A stretch of 61,675 bases of DNA from Planctomycetaceae bacterium (GCA_004556055.1 SFIW01000011.1:1-61675), one strand, 5' to 3'; counted from the first letter of the stretch, positions 40,294-49,614 are shown. Made by a program: numbers and translations. Notes: a model not told the origin generated them from the letters alone.

Positions 40294-40908
40294 ATGGGGG
40301 TGAATGAAACGCGATATGGAGCCGGAGCGCTCAGCGCGAGATATGACGCAGCGCTTCTTTGGGTCTCTGAGCTTCATCGTCGACAGATGCGCAAAAATGG
40401 CGACGTGCCGTATTTGTCGCACCTTCTTCGCGTGTCGGGATTGGCGTTAGACTATGGAGCTTCGGAGGACGTCGCGATCGCCGCGCTCCTTCATGATTCA
40501 GTCGAAGATTGCGGCGGCATGGAACGTTTGAAAGAGATTCGCGAGCGTTTTGGGAATGAAGTGGCGACGATCGTTATGGAGACGTCCGATTCAACAGCCG
40601 CCGATAGTTCGAAGAAAGCGCCGTGGAAGGAACGCAAAGACGCGTACGTGGCGCGACTCGAACGTGCGAGCGACTCGGGTGTTCTGGTAAGCGCTTGCGA
40701 CAAGATCGACAATGTCGCGTCGTTGATCCGCACGTTGACCAACTCTTCGAATCATGAGGCTATGCTTAAGAAGTTTAAGGGGGGGGCGGAAGGCGTAGCG
40801 TGGTATTACGAGGCGGTGTTAGACGTCGTACAAAGACGGTCGTCGCCAGCGGCTAGGGAATTAAAAAAACTGGTTATAGAATTAGTAAAAATTTTGAGTG
40901 GTTGTTGA
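40294..40908 (+). CDS. HD-domain phosphohydrolase, RelA/SpoT hydrolase-like
   Basis: This 204-residue single-domain protein resembles the (p)ppGpp hydrolase half of SpoT (Mesh1-like small alarmone hydrolase). H43 (PYLSHLLRV), H67-D68 (LLHDSVED), E71-D72 and D136/N140 (ACDKIDN) give the Mn site. There is no synthetase domain. ppGpp hydrolysis is likely, but other nucleotide targets are possible. It starts 24 nt after the PCMT-like gene with AAGGAG before the ATG and is the last gene of a four-gene operon. Confidence 0.82.
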   Translation: MGVNETRYGAGALSARYDAALLWVSELHRRQMRKNGDVPYLSHLLRVSGLALDYGASEDVAIAALLHDSVEDCGGMERLKEIRERFGNEVATIVMETSDSTAADSSKKAPWKERKDAYVARLERASDSGVLVSACDKIDNVASLIRTLTNSSNHEAMLKKFKGGAEGVAWYYEAVLDVVQRRSSPAARELKKLVIELVKILSGC

Positions 40909-40994
40909 AATAGATTATTAACGGCGTAAAGAGCAAGAACTAAGGAAAAATCTGATTTTTTCAAAATATTTAGATAAAAATTTGATATAGAGTC

Positions 40995-41023
40995 TTGATT
41001 TTTTAGAATGTCATTACTAAAAT
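40995..41023 (+). promoter_or_regulatory. Predicted promoter
   Basis: TTGATT (40995-41000), a 17-nt spacer and TAAAAT (41018-41023) lie about 90 nt before the exported protein gene at 41116. The surrounding AT-rich sequence makes chance matches more likely. Confidence 0.4.
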
Positions 41024-41115
41024 CTAACAGATATAGAATCGTTTGGACTTTAGGGTACTGCTTAGGTTCGACATTTCTCACGGAAGTGAGGTTCAAGAAA
41101 GGATTGGGTGTTGGC

Positions 41116-41694
41116 ATGAGAATTTCACGTGTTCTCACACTTTTGGCGGCTGTATCGGTCGCGATATCATACGTGGCGGTAGCGAATGCCGGCGATATTT
41201 CATTCTATTATGTCGCCGAAAACGAAGAAGTGAAGGTCGCGCAAGACGTGCACTATACTCTTACTGACGCTAGCGGCGCAAAAGTTTTAGACGAGACTGT
41301 TTCCGGCGTGGTTGAGGGCGTCAGAATTTCGGACATTGCGCCTGGTACTTACACGGTTGCCGCTGAACAACCGTCGACCGGATATTTCGGCATGAAGAAG
41401 GTTGTGGTTGCCGAGGATTCTGACGAACCAATTGTTTTAGGTCCTGACGGCGTTGTGAAGGCTCAAGTTCCAGGTACGGGCGAAGTTGCTCCTGCCGTTC
41501 AGCAGGCGTCGACTGTTCCGTCTCTTCCCGCGAACTATGCGACTCCGTCTTATGGAACCCCAGGGTACGCCCCGGCCTATGGCGGTATGTCTTCTTTGGG
41601 GGCGATCGGCGCGGTCGCCGGTATCGTTGGTTGCGTCTTGGGAATCACTCTAGGCGCGGACGACAAGGAGCCTGTCAGTCAGGTCGTGTTCTGA
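41116..41694 (+). CDS. Exported protein with beta domain and Gly-rich C-terminus, function unknown
   Basis: This 192-residue protein has a signal peptide ending AVANA/GD. Residues 24-120 look like a small beta-sandwich (DISFYYVAENEEVKVAQ, RISDIAPGTYTVAAEQP), similar in style to transthyretin-like or SpaA-like repeat domains. A Pro/Tyr/Gly-rich linker follows, then a hydrophobic glycine-zipper-like segment (GAIGAVAGIVGCVLGITLG) that may insert into a membrane. The ATG at 41116 begins the signal peptide; upstream frames are rejected. It is monocistronic with its own terminator. Confidence 0.65.
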   Translation: MRISRVLTLLAAVSVAISYVAVANAGDISFYYVAENEEVKVAQDVHYTLTDASGAKVLDETVSGVVEGVRISDIAPGTYTVAAEQPSTGYFGMKKVVVAEDSDEPIVLGPDGVVKAQVPGTGEVAPAVQQASTVPSLPANYATPSYGTPGYAPAYGGMSSLGAIGAVAGIVGCVLGITLGADDKEPVSQVVF

Positions 41695-41722
41695 TTGACG
41701 TTAGCATTGTTTAGAGATTTAG

Positions 41723-41750
41723 GGAGAACGTCTTTACGTTCTCCTTTTTT
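41723..41750 (+). terminator. Terminator after the 41116 gene
   Basis: GGAGAACG (41723-41730) pairs with CGTTCTCC (41737-41744), loop of 6 nt, followed by TTTTTT. Confidence 0.92.
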
Positions 41751-42309
41751 GTTTTTTATAGAAAAATAAAAATTTTTGAGAAAAGTTTTTACTGGAATTT
41801 TGATGAAAATTTCTTTCTCATTAAATCTATGCACTTTGAATTTTTTGCGTGTCTTTTTTATTTTGAAACATACTCTTTCTTTATTTTTTGTATCTTAAAA
41901 GAAAGCGCCTACGTAGATAGTTGAAAATTTTGTTTAAGGCTTTTTGTTTGTTTTTTCGGTGTTATTTTTTTAGATTGGTTTTCTTTTTTATCTTTTGTAA
42001 ATTACTATCCCTAAAGTAGATGGATAAAAAAATACTCTTTTCATAAATAAGTATTCTCTTTATACTCTCAGCGCCTGTGTTACTTGGATGGACAGGTATC
42101 AGGAAAAGACGTTGAAATGACGAAATGTTGGGAATTTGTGAAGAAAAATCACCGTCCAAAAATATATTGAGACGGCGAGATAATGACGACAAACTGCGAC
42201 GACGGAGAAGTCGAGTTGCGTGAGATAGAAGATCGATTCGCCAAGCGTTTGTCGGATTCACAAGAGCAGCGTTGTTGTTTCGGCAACTATTGAAGAGTCA
42301 GGTAGGTAT
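41751..42309. other. Long AT-rich leader before the BY-kinase gene
   Basis: This gap of about 560 nt contains no convincing gene. The first 300 nt are strongly AT-rich and probably hold the promoter. The part from about 42060 to 42300 has a more even base content and may be a transcribed leader, but I recognised no riboswitch. A minus-strand frame at 41962-42261 looks like noise. Confidence 0.4.
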
Positions 42310-44970
42310 ATGGCTAATATTCCAGATAATCAAACACCAACCGCACCAGAGAAGGGGGCGGCTTCGAGTCGTCGCTCGTCTAACTTTCGTCGTACGGACA
42401 AACGTTCTGCGGAGGCTCTCCGCGTTTCTTCGTCGGTTAGTCTTTTGCGACCGTCGATAGGGGATCGCGATCTTAGCTTTCTTGACGTCGTGAATATTCT
42501 CGAACGCCAAGCGTGGATAATCGTGTTGACGACCGTCGTTGCGACCGCTTTGTCTTGTTACATGTTCGTGAATCAAGAGAAACGCTATGCGGCGCGTTCC
42601 AGCGTGTATATCCCCGCGACAAACTCGATGTCCATTCTGAACGGCGTCGAGCGTGGCGGCAACGTCATGCAGAATATGCGCGGCGATTCAATCGAGACTC
42701 ACGCGTTGATTTTCAAGTCGTATCAGATTTTGTATCAAGCATGGAAGGAAATTATCGAGGATCCGGAGAAGCGCAAGTTGATGCGCACGATAGATCCTAA
42801 CGATCCTAAGATCGAAGCGGGCGAGCATTTGGCGGTCGCGGCCCTTGAACGTATGATTTCCGTCGCAGTGGGCGGCGCGCAGCGCGATTTTAAAGACGCC
42901 AACACGATAACAGTGACTTGCGAATCGTTGGATCCTTACGAGGCGGCAATGATTGTTAACGTGGTTGTAGAACAGTATCAGGCGTACTTTACTGAAAAAT
43001 ACAATCGTACGAACGACGACGTGCGCAAGGCGATTGAAGATTCTCGAACAACTCTCGAAGTGGAAATTGAAGAGAAACGCAAAGATCTCTTTGAATTTAT
43101 TAAAACGTCTCGAATCACCTTCATTGGCAGCGAGGAGAACAACCCTTTGTTGACCTCGCTTATCAAGATGAGTGAGAATATGGTGGATATCGACTTCCAG
43201 TTATTGAAGTTGGAAAACCGCTTGGAATCTCTCGAAACGTCGATTGCCGGTCGCGAAATCGACGAGCTGAAAGAGGAGGAAATAATCGCGCTGATGAGCG
43301 GCGGTGAAGGGGACGCGGTTCTGGATACGTTGATCACCACCGCCCGCGGTAGTTCAGACGCGGAAACATATCGTGTGGCGAGCGCCGTCACGTTCGGTGA
43401 AAATACCTTGCAGTCGCGCATTACTGAACTGAACATGAAGCTTGTAGAGGCGCAAAAGCAATATTCTAGCGATCATCCTCAGGTTAAGTCCCTGAAACAA
43501 CAGATTGCGGATTTGGAACGACAGGTAGAAGACAACCGCGCCAAGACTGAAAGTGAAACGGGTAAGATCGGCGTCGTGAGTTATCACCAGCTATTCCGTT
43601 CGTATCTGGAAGCGTTGAAGCGTCGAATGTCCGAGTTGCGTGAAGAAAAGACGAAGATCAATTCTTACGTTGAGGCGAAGGACGAAGAGGTTCGGTCTAT
43701 CACCGAGTATCGCGAGACGATTGCGTCGAAGAAACTCTCGATTGAGACCCTCAAGACGATGCTTGATCAGAACGAGCAAAGCTTAAAACAACTTTCCCTC
43801 ATGAGCGACGTCAACAAGTATCAAGTGGAAGTTCTTTCACAAGCGGTTGCAAATTCGAATCCTGTCTATCCGAATCTCTTCAAGTTCCTAGTGATGGGCT
43901 TTGCGCTTGGTCTCGTTGGAGGCGTTGCGTTGGCTTATGTCGTCGACGTTACGGATGCAACGTTCCACTCTCCGACCGACGTTGTGCGCATGTGCCGCGC
44001 GCCAATTTTGGTGCAGATTCGCTCCTTCGTTCCTCACTTCAAAGATATTACGCCGAAGACGCGTAAGATGAATCGCGAAGCGAAGAAGCCCGATCCCGCC
44101 TTGATTGCGTATTACCATTCCAACGACCCGCTCTGTGAAAACTTCCGTCTTATTCGAACGCGAGTCTTTAATCAATTCAAAGGCGCTAAGAACGTGGTCC
44201 TTATGGGGACGAGCCCTCATCCGACGGACGGAAAGACTATGTGCATTAGCAACCTTGCCGTAAAGTTTGCCGAGTCCGGTAAAAAAGTGTTGCTGATCGA
44301 CGGCGACATGAGAAAGCCCGATGTACATAGGTGGTTTGGTTTGACAAATTCGTGCGGCTTCTCTAACGTGTTGACCAACTCCGCGACCTTCGAAGAAGCG
44401 ATTAATTCGACTGTAATCGAGAATCTATCGGTAATGACGGCAGGAACAAAATTGAAATCGCCGTCAGAAATTGTCGCAAGCCAAAACTTTGACGACGTCG
44501 TTGCGAAATTGCGTCAGATGTACGACGTTATCCTTATTGACGCGCCGCCTGTTCTCTATGTGAATGACGCGCAATCGATGGGGCCGCGCGTGGACGGCGT
44601 CTTCTACGTATTCCGTATTCGTCGTCGAGGACGCCCGGAAGTTGTGGCTGGTATTCGCGGTCTGGCTGACGTCGGATGCAATATCCTCGGGTGCGTGGTG
44701 AATCTTTTCGGTAAGCATCGTGCCTATAACGAAACTGTTGTTGAAGACGACACGAAGGGATATGGTTACGGATACGGTTATGGCTATGGTAGCGGCTATG
44801 GCGGCGGCTATGGCGGCGGCTATGGCGGCGGCTACGGCGGCGGCTACGGCGGCGGCTATGGCGGCGGCTATGGCGAAGGATATAGCGAGGATCGGCACGA
44901 AACCAACACGTCGACGAGTAAATCTTCTTCAAAAGACGAGGTGAATTCTCCGCATCCTTCAATTGACTGA
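42310..44970 (+). CDS. Polysaccharide co-polymerase/BY-type tyrosine kinase (Wzc-like)
   Basis: This 886-residue inner-membrane protein controls chain length and export of an exopolysaccharide. After a basic N-terminal tail, a first membrane span lies at about 74-92, then a Wzz domain with long coiled coils (about 95-510), and a second span at about 518-540. The C-terminal kinase has Walker A (SPHPTDGKT, near 640), Walker A' (LLIDGDMRKPD, near 660) and Walker B (VILIDAPPV, near 740). The tail is a Tyr/Gly repeat with over ten Tyr, the expected autophosphorylation cluster. Walker A deviates from the usual SSxPGEGKS. AGGTAGG precedes the ATG. No glycosyltransferase gene is adjacent. Confidence 0.93.
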   Translation: MANIPDNQTPTAPEKGAASSRRSSNFRRTDKRSAEALRVSSSVSLLRPSIGDRDLSFLDVVNILERQAWIIVLTTVVATALSCYMFVNQEKRYAARSSVYIPATNSMSILNGVERGGNVMQNMRGDSIETHALIFKSYQILYQAWKEIIEDPEKRKLMRTIDPNDPKIEAGEHLAVAALERMISVAVGGAQRDFKDANTITVTCESLDPYEAAMIVNVVVEQYQAYFTEKYNRTNDDVRKAIEDSRTTLEVEIEEKRKDLFEFIKTSRITFIGSEENNPLLTSLIKMSENMVDIDFQLLKLENRLESLETSIAGREIDELKEEEIIALMSGGEGDAVLDTLITTARGSSDAETYRVASAVTFGENTLQSRITELNMKLVEAQKQYSSDHPQVKSLKQQIADLERQVEDNRAKTESETGKIGVVSYHQLFRSYLEALKRRMSELREEKTKINSYVEAKDEEVRSITEYRETIASKKLSIETLKTMLDQNEQSLKQLSLMSDVNKYQVEVLSQAVANSNPVYPNLFKFLVMGFALGLVGGVALAYVVDVTDATFHSPTDVVRMCRAPILVQIRSFVPHFKDITPKTRKMNREAKKPDPALIAYYHSNDPLCENFRLIRTRVFNQFKGAKNVVLMGTSPHPTDGKTMCISNLAVKFAESGKKVLLIDGDMRKPDVHRWFGLTNSCGFSNVLTNSATFEEAINSTVIENLSVMTAGTKLKSPSEIVASQNFDDVVAKLRQMYDVILIDAPPVLYVNDAQSMGPRVDGVFYVFRIRRRGRPEVVAGIRGLADVGCNILGCVVNLFGKHRAYNETVVEDDTKGYGYGYGYGYGSGYGGGYGGGYGGGYGGGYGGGYGGGYGEGYSEDRHETNTSTSKSSSKDEVNSPHPSID
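44761..44883 (+). repeat. In-frame GYG-rich repeat at the kinase C-terminus
   Basis: Tandem 6-bp units encoding YG are followed by several 12-bp units encoding YGGG. Units are almost identical apart from TAT/TAC, so length variation is likely. The repeat carries the tyrosine cluster of the kinase. Confidence 0.88.
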
Positions 44971-44986
44971 TTTTTCGCGATTGGCG

Positions 44987-45020
44987 AGGACGTCTTGACT
45001 TTTACAGGGCGTCCTTATTT
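44987..45020 (+). terminator. Terminator after the BY-kinase gene
   Basis: AGGACG (44987-44992) pairs with CGTCCT (45010-45015), followed by TATTTTATT. Confidence 0.6.
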
Positions 45021-45060
45021 TATTGAGCGAGAGGATGCATGGTATTTTTTTTAAAGGGTA

Positions 45061-45089
45061 TTGCGGTACGTGATAAATACCCGTATATT
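45061..45089 (+). promoter_or_regulatory. Predicted promoter of frr
   Basis: TTGCGG (45061-45066), a 17-nt spacer and TATATT (45084-45089) lie about 90 nt before the frr start, directly after the preceding terminator. Confidence 0.4.
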
Positions 45090-45181
45090 TAACGGGGGCG
45101 AGCTGCGTTAGACAGCGCGGTCAGTTCTAAGAAGTCCGACGTGGCGCAAGTCGCGTATAACCTTGAAAGAGAGAACAAAAT

Positions 45182-45742
45182 ATGTCGACAGACGAGATTT
45201 TACTCGACGTAGAAGATAGGATGGAAAAAGCCGTTGCGCATCTTCGCAAAGGGTTGTCCGGCGTGCGAACAGGTCGCGCCAATCCTGGTCTTGTGGATGG
45301 GCTGAAGGTAATCGCTTATGGTTGTGAAACGCCACTCAGGCAGCTTGCGACGATTTCCTGTCCAGAAGCGCAGCAGATTTTGATTCGTCCATTTGACGCT
45401 GGCACGTTGAAGGATATCGAAAAAAGTATCCGTAATTCTGATCTTGGCTATGCGCCGAATAGCGACGGAAAAGTAATTCGCCTTAACATTCCGCCTCTTT
45501 CCGCAGAAGTTCGCCGCAAGATGGGGACGATGATTCGCGATTTGTGCGAAGAGTGCAAGGTGTCGATTCGCAACGTCCGTCGCGACGGCAACAAAATGAT
45601 TGATAAGGAGGAGAAGGCGAAGGAGATTTCAGAGGACGAACGCGATAGCGCGAAGGAATCGATTCAGGATCTCACGAAGAAGTATGAGGATTTGGCGACA
45701 GAACTCGCCAAAAATCGTGAAAAGGACGTGATGGAGGAATAA
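45182..45742 (+). CDS. frr: Ribosome recycling factor
   Basis: This 186-residue protein splits post-termination ribosomes together with EF-G. The family pattern is clear throughout: LRKGLSGVRTGRANPGLVDGL, ISCPEAQQILIRPFDAG, NSDGKVIRLNIPPLSAEVRRK and IRNVRRDGNKMIDK. Length matches the usual 185. The common partners tsf and pyrH are not next to it. It has its own promoter and a strong terminator. Confidence 0.98.
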   Translation: MSTDEILLDVEDRMEKAVAHLRKGLSGVRTGRANPGLVDGLKVIAYGCETPLRQLATISCPEAQQILIRPFDAGTLKDIEKSIRNSDLGYAPNSDGKVIRLNIPPLSAEVRRKMGTMIRDLCEECKVSIRNVRRDGNKMIDKEEKAKEISEDERDSAKESIQDLTKKYEDLATELAKNREKDVMEE

Positions 45743-45766
45743 GTCGCGACTTTTTCTTGGTAAACG

Positions 45767-45810
45767 TAAAAATAGTAGCCAAACTCAGTCGATTGGCTAC
45801 TATTTTTTTT
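45767..45810 (+). terminator. Strong terminator after frr
   Basis: An 11-bp perfect stem (45771-45781 with 45792-45802), flanked by A-run and a run of nine T, loop of 10 nt. Confidence 0.95.
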
Positions 45811-46315
45811 TAGAAGTTTCACGATAATTAAGCGGATCTTCTTGCGAAAAGAACGGCCCTCGATTAGAATATAGACGGACAATGGCGCGTCGACATGCGA
45901 ATGTGGCGTCATAGAGAAGGCGCGTTTTGGCGCGTTGGTATTTTTAATAGTCAATCGTCATAGCGGCATTGACGCGAATAGTTTACAGATATTGAGAGAC
46001 ATTTTCGGATAATTCTCGACGTCCCGACGCAAGAAGGCACAACTTTATTTGTATTTATAAATTTATATATTGGCCTGGCGCGCGTACGCTAGGAGCCTTT
46101 TGTCGGAATCGTCTAGGTTTTCTGGAAGTTGCATATATTTACCGCAGTATGTCGTAGCGAACCGAATTCTTTGAATTTGCAGATTCGCGCGCATAATACG
46201 TATACCGCTTTGATGCGAATAGGCCCGTTATACGTCTCGATTAGCGACGTATAACGGTTAATATCTTTTCTATTTTGCGCGTACTTATCGTCTTGACGAT
46301 CAAAGGGTGTATGCG
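45811..46315. other. Intergenic leader region upstream of rny
   Basis: About 500 nt without a gene. A perfect 11-bp inverted repeat, CGTTATACGTC and GACGTATAACG (46226-46236 and 46246-46256), lies about 60 nt before the rny start. It is not followed by a T-run, so it may be an operator or an mRNA leader hairpin. Nothing else was recognised. Confidence 0.45.
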
Positions 46316-48106
46316 GTGTATTCTACATCATATGTAATGTCGCTGTTAGGAATGGCTTTGCTTTCCGGTAACGGCGTGTATTGGACGGTGCGTTATCTCG
46401 ATCGCCGTCGTAAGGCAAGCGCGGAAATTACGCTTGAGAAAGCGCGAGAAGACGCGCAGAAGATCGTCTCAGAAGCCAAAACGTCGGCGCAAAAGATCGA
46501 AGACGCCGCGTCCAAAGAGGCGGAGGAGAAGCGTCGCCGCGCCGACATGGACGCAGAAGGCGCGAGGTCTCGTGCGCAAATCGACGCCGAGGAGACGCGT
46601 AAACGCGCAGATATGGACGCTGAGGAAATTCGTAAACGCGCGGAAGTAGACGCGGAAGAGACGAGATGTCGCGCTAACGCCGACGCAGAATCGTGCCGTC
46701 GAGAGTCGGAGCTTAAACTCAAAGAGAAAGCGATGGCTCAGCAGGAAAAATTCGACAATGAAAAACGCGAGGCGTATCAGCGTATCGGCGAGAGAGAAAT
46801 ACAGTTGACGCGGCGTCAGGAGTCGCTGGATCAGTTGCAAAACGAATTGCGCGGGATCGAGAAGACGATCGAATCGACGCGCGTGGAACTGCAAAACGAG
46901 CTTGAGGAACAGAGGAATCTTTCCGACGACTTAAAGAAAAAGATCGAGGAACAAGAGCGGCGTTTGTACGACGTTGCGAAGATGACGCGAGAAGAAGCGA
47001 CTTCCGTTATAATGAAGCGCCTAGAAGAAGAGCTTGACGAGGAAGAAGGCGCGTTGATTATGAAGAAGGAGCGTCAGGCGACTGAACGCGGCGAAGAGAA
47101 AGCGCGCGAGATTCTTCTTGTCGCCTTGCAACGTTATTCGGCTTCTCACACGGCGGAAGCGACGACCAATACGGTCGATATTCCGATCGACGACATGAAA
47201 GGTCGCATTATTGGACGCGAAGGACGCAATATTCGCGCGTTTGAAAAGGCGACGGGGGTCGACGTTCTCATCGACGATACTCCCGGCGTTGTGATCGTGA
47301 GTTCTTTCAATCCTCTTCGTCGCGAAGCGGCGCGACTAGCGCTCAAGCGTTTGATCGACGACGGGCGAATTCATCCGACGCGCATCGAAGAAGAGTGTCA
47401 GAAGGCGATGGAAGAGGTGCGCGAATTTGTGGTGAAGATAGGACGCGAAGCGTGCGACGAGGCGGACGTTCACGGCTTGCACGAGAAGATCGTCGACTAT
47501 TTGGGACGCCTCTATTTTCGTACGAGCTATAGCCAAAACGTCTTGCGTCATTCCGTCGAAGTCGCGTATATCTCAGGTATGATAGCCGCTGAGTTGGGGC
47601 TCGACGAAAAATTGGCGCGAAAATGCGGATTGCTTCACGATATTGGAAAAGCGCTCGATCATGAACTCGAAGGGGGACATCCCGTCATTGGCGCAGATTT
47701 TCTTCGACGTTATGAAGCCGAAGAGGAAGTCGTTGCGGCGGCGCGTCATCATCACGAAGATCCGCGCGCAGCGAGTCCCTATACGACGATAGTAGCCGCA
47801 GCGGACGCGTGCAGCGCGTCGAGACCCGGGGCGCGCCGCGAGACGTTGGAAAATTACGTGCGAAGAATGGAAGAAATTGAAATGATCGCCAAAGAATTTC
47901 CAAACGTTGAACACGCGTTTGCCGTTCAAGCTGGGCGAGAGTTGCGAGTACTTTTGAATCCGGTGAAGACGACCGACGAGAGCGCCGCGAAGACTTGTCG
48001 CGACGTCGTTAAAGCGTTGACGGAACGCGTTCAAGTTGCCGGCGAAATTCGCGTGACCGTTATTCGTGAGACGCGTACAACTGAAGTCGCGAGTCAATTC
48101 CGTTGA
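46316..48106 (+). CDS. rny: Ribonuclease Y
   Basis: This 596-residue membrane-anchored endoribonuclease starts mRNA decay. An N-terminal hydrophobic anchor (about 5-22) is followed by a long coiled coil with Asp/Glu/Arg-rich heptads (about 30-220). A KH domain (GRIIGREGRNIRAFEKATGVD) and an HD domain (H...LLHDIGKALDHE, AARHHHEDP, AAADACSASRPGAR) follow. The end VTVIRETRTTEVA is typical. The GTG at 46316 is chosen since AAAGGG lies 8 nt upstream; GTG 46307 or ATG 46337 are alternatives. The anchor is slightly shorter than in Bacillus. Confidence 0.95.
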   Translation: MYSTSYVMSLLGMALLSGNGVYWTVRYLDRRRKASAEITLEKAREDAQKIVSEAKTSAQKIEDAASKEAEEKRRRADMDAEGARSRAQIDAEETRKRADMDAEEIRKRAEVDAEETRCRANADAESCRRESELKLKEKAMAQQEKFDNEKREAYQRIGEREIQLTRRQESLDQLQNELRGIEKTIESTRVELQNELEEQRNLSDDLKKKIEEQERRLYDVAKMTREEATSVIMKRLEEELDEEEGALIMKKERQATERGEEKAREILLVALQRYSASHTAEATTNTVDIPIDDMKGRIIGREGRNIRAFEKATGVDVLIDDTPGVVIVSSFNPLRREAARLALKRLIDDGRIHPTRIEEECQKAMEEVREFVVKIGREACDEADVHGLHEKIVDYLGRLYFRTSYSQNVLRHSVEVAYISGMIAAELGLDEKLARKCGLLHDIGKALDHELEGGHPVIGADFLRRYEAEEEVVAAARHHHEDPRAASPYTTIVAAADACSASRPGARRETLENYVRRMEEIEMIAKEFPNVEHAFAVQAGRELRVLLNPVKTTDESAAKTCRDVVKALTERVQVAGEIRVTVIRETRTTEVASQFR

Positions 48107-48129
48107 ACGCCGCTTTAAAGAAAACGCGT

Positions 48130-48169
48130 AAAAAAAGAGTCGCGCCCTGCGGTGTAGGACGCGACTCTT
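48130..48169 (-). terminator. Terminator after ribBA
   Basis: AAGAGTCGCG (48135-48144) pairs with CGCGACTCTT (48160-48169); the A-run at the left gives a U-run on the minus transcript. It lies between convergent rny and ribBA and may act weakly on the plus strand too. Confidence 0.8.
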
Positions 48170-48190
48170 GGGGAACGGGAAGACTTTAAG

Positions 48191-49405
48191 TTAGATATTG
48201 GGATCGAGGGAGTGCCCCATTTTGTCGCGCTTCGTTTCAAGGTAGAAACGGTTATGTTCGTTGCATGGCGCGAGGATCGGCACCTGCTCGACGACTTCAA
48301 GGTTGAACCCCCCGTAGATGAAGGCGTCAACTTTCTTCGAGTTATTCGTCATGAGACGGATTTTTTGTAGGCCGAGATCTTTCAAAATTTGGATGCCGAC
48401 TCCGTAGTCGCGAAGATCGACAGGGTGTCCTAACGCGAGGTTTGCTTCGCAAGTATCCATCCCTTTGTCTTGAAGCGCGTAGGCCTTGATCTTTTCAACT
48501 AGCCCGATGCCGCGTCCTTCTTGTGGGAGATAAACGAGCACGCCCGCGCCTTCTTCTTGAATCTTCTGCAGCGCCATATGGAGTTGATCCCCGCAGTCGC
48601 AACGTAGCGACGCGACTAGGTCGCCGGTGAAGCAGGACGAGTGCAAGCGAACGAGAGGCGCTTCTTTCGTTGAAAGATCGCCGTAAACGATCGCGATAGG
48701 TTCGCTCCCTTCGTATTTAACGCGATACGCGTAGATTCGTCCATCGCCGTATTTCGTGGGAAGAGACGCCTCGGCGACGCGATCGACGATCTTTTCGCGC
48801 TGGCGACGATATTTAATCAACTCCTCGACCGTAATGATCTTGAGATTGAATTTCTCAGCCATCTCGATCAATTCGTCTCTCTTGGCTCGATCCCCTGTGT
48901 CGTTAAGGATTTCCGTGAGGAGTCCCGCAGGGAAGAGTCCGGCGAGTCTTGCCAGATCGATCGCTGTTTCCGTATGTCCGGCGCGACGGAGCACGCCCCC
49001 TTCTTTCGCTTCGAGAGGAAAGAGATGACCTGGATGGACGAAATCGGAGGTTTGACTATTCGGATCGGCGAGCGCGCGGATCGCCATCGCTTTTTCCTGA
49101 GCGGTAATACCCGTCTTTGCGTTAACGTGGTCGACCGGAATCGTGAAGGCCGTTCGGAGTGGCGCCGTGTTGTCTTGAACCATCTGGGGAAGGTTTAAAC
49201 GACGGCAAGTTTCAGGCAAAAGGGGGACGCAGGTTTGTCCACGTCCGTATTTCAAGACGAAATTGACGTGTTCCGGCGTGACCTTTTCAGCCGCGCAGAT
49301 GAAGTCTCCCTCGTTTTCGCGGTTTTCATCGTCTAACACGATGACAAATTCGCCTTTCTTGAAGGATTCTATCGCTTCCTCTATCGTATTGAATGGATTA
49401 GCCAT
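48191..49405 (-). CDS. ribBA: Bifunctional 3,4-dihydroxy-2-butanone-4-phosphate synthase/GTP cyclohydrolase II
   Basis: This 404-residue enzyme supplies both precursors of riboflavin. The RibB half (1-200) has the acidic Mg loop DDENRENEGD (25-34) and the RAGHTE motif (141-146). The RibA half (about 207-400) has the zinc ligands C258, C269 and C271 (SCFTGDLVASLRCDC), followed by YLPQEGRGIGL and RLMTNNSKK. Both active sites look intact. I saw no FMN riboswitch in the 5' region. It is the only minus gene between 32.4 and 56.5 kb. Confidence 0.97.
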   Translation of the reverse strand: MANPFNTIEEAIESFKKGEFVIVLDDENRENEGDFICAAEKVTPEHVNFVLKYGRGQTCVPLLPETCRRLNLPQMVQDNTAPLRTAFTIPVDHVNAKTGITAQEKAMAIRALADPNSQTSDFVHPGHLFPLEAKEGGVLRRAGHTETAIDLARLAGLFPAGLLTEILNDTGDRAKRDELIEMAEKFNLKIITVEELIKYRRQREKIVDRVAEASLPTKYGDGRIYAYRVKYEGSEPIAIVYGDLSTKEAPLVRLHSSCFTGDLVASLRCDCGDQLHMALQKIQEEGAGVLVYLPQEGRGIGLVEKIKAYALQDKGMDTCEANLALGHPVDLRDYGVGIQILKDLGLQKIRLMTNNSKKVDAFIYGGFNLEVVEQVPILAPCNEHNRFYLETKRDKMGHSLDPNI

Positions 49406-49584
49406 AAAAAGCGTTTCTCCTAAAGAGCCGATCGTCGCGCGAGCGACGTTCAGCGTATAATGAATCGAGCTTAGTCGGTATATTATACTTTAAAAGGACG
49501 TCGTGTTAAGGGGAACGCTTGCAGACGCGGCAATAGAACGATTTGAAGAATATGAGTTAAAATTCGAAAAGCTATGGCCGAGAC

Positions 49585-49614
49585 TTGAAATGGCAAACCT
49601 CCTGCGGGTATAAT
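49585..49614 (+). promoter_or_regulatory. Predicted sigma70-type promoter for the HAD phosphatase gene
   Basis: TTGAAA (49585-49590), an 18-nt spacer and a perfect TATAAT (49609-49614) lie 85 nt before the start codon at 49700. Confidence 0.6.

Noticed and set aside
41116..41132. Fourth parS site around TTTCACGTG
   Set aside because: Only one half matches; the other half reads TTCTC, so it is not a palindrome.
41962..42261. Minus-strand frame of 99 codons
   Set aside because: Lies in the AT-rich leader of the BY-kinase gene and encodes a Lys/Ser/Arg-rich random-looking sequence.
49406..49584. FMN riboswitch upstream of ribBA
   Set aside because: I looked for the conserved RFN element sequences and found none in the 5' region.
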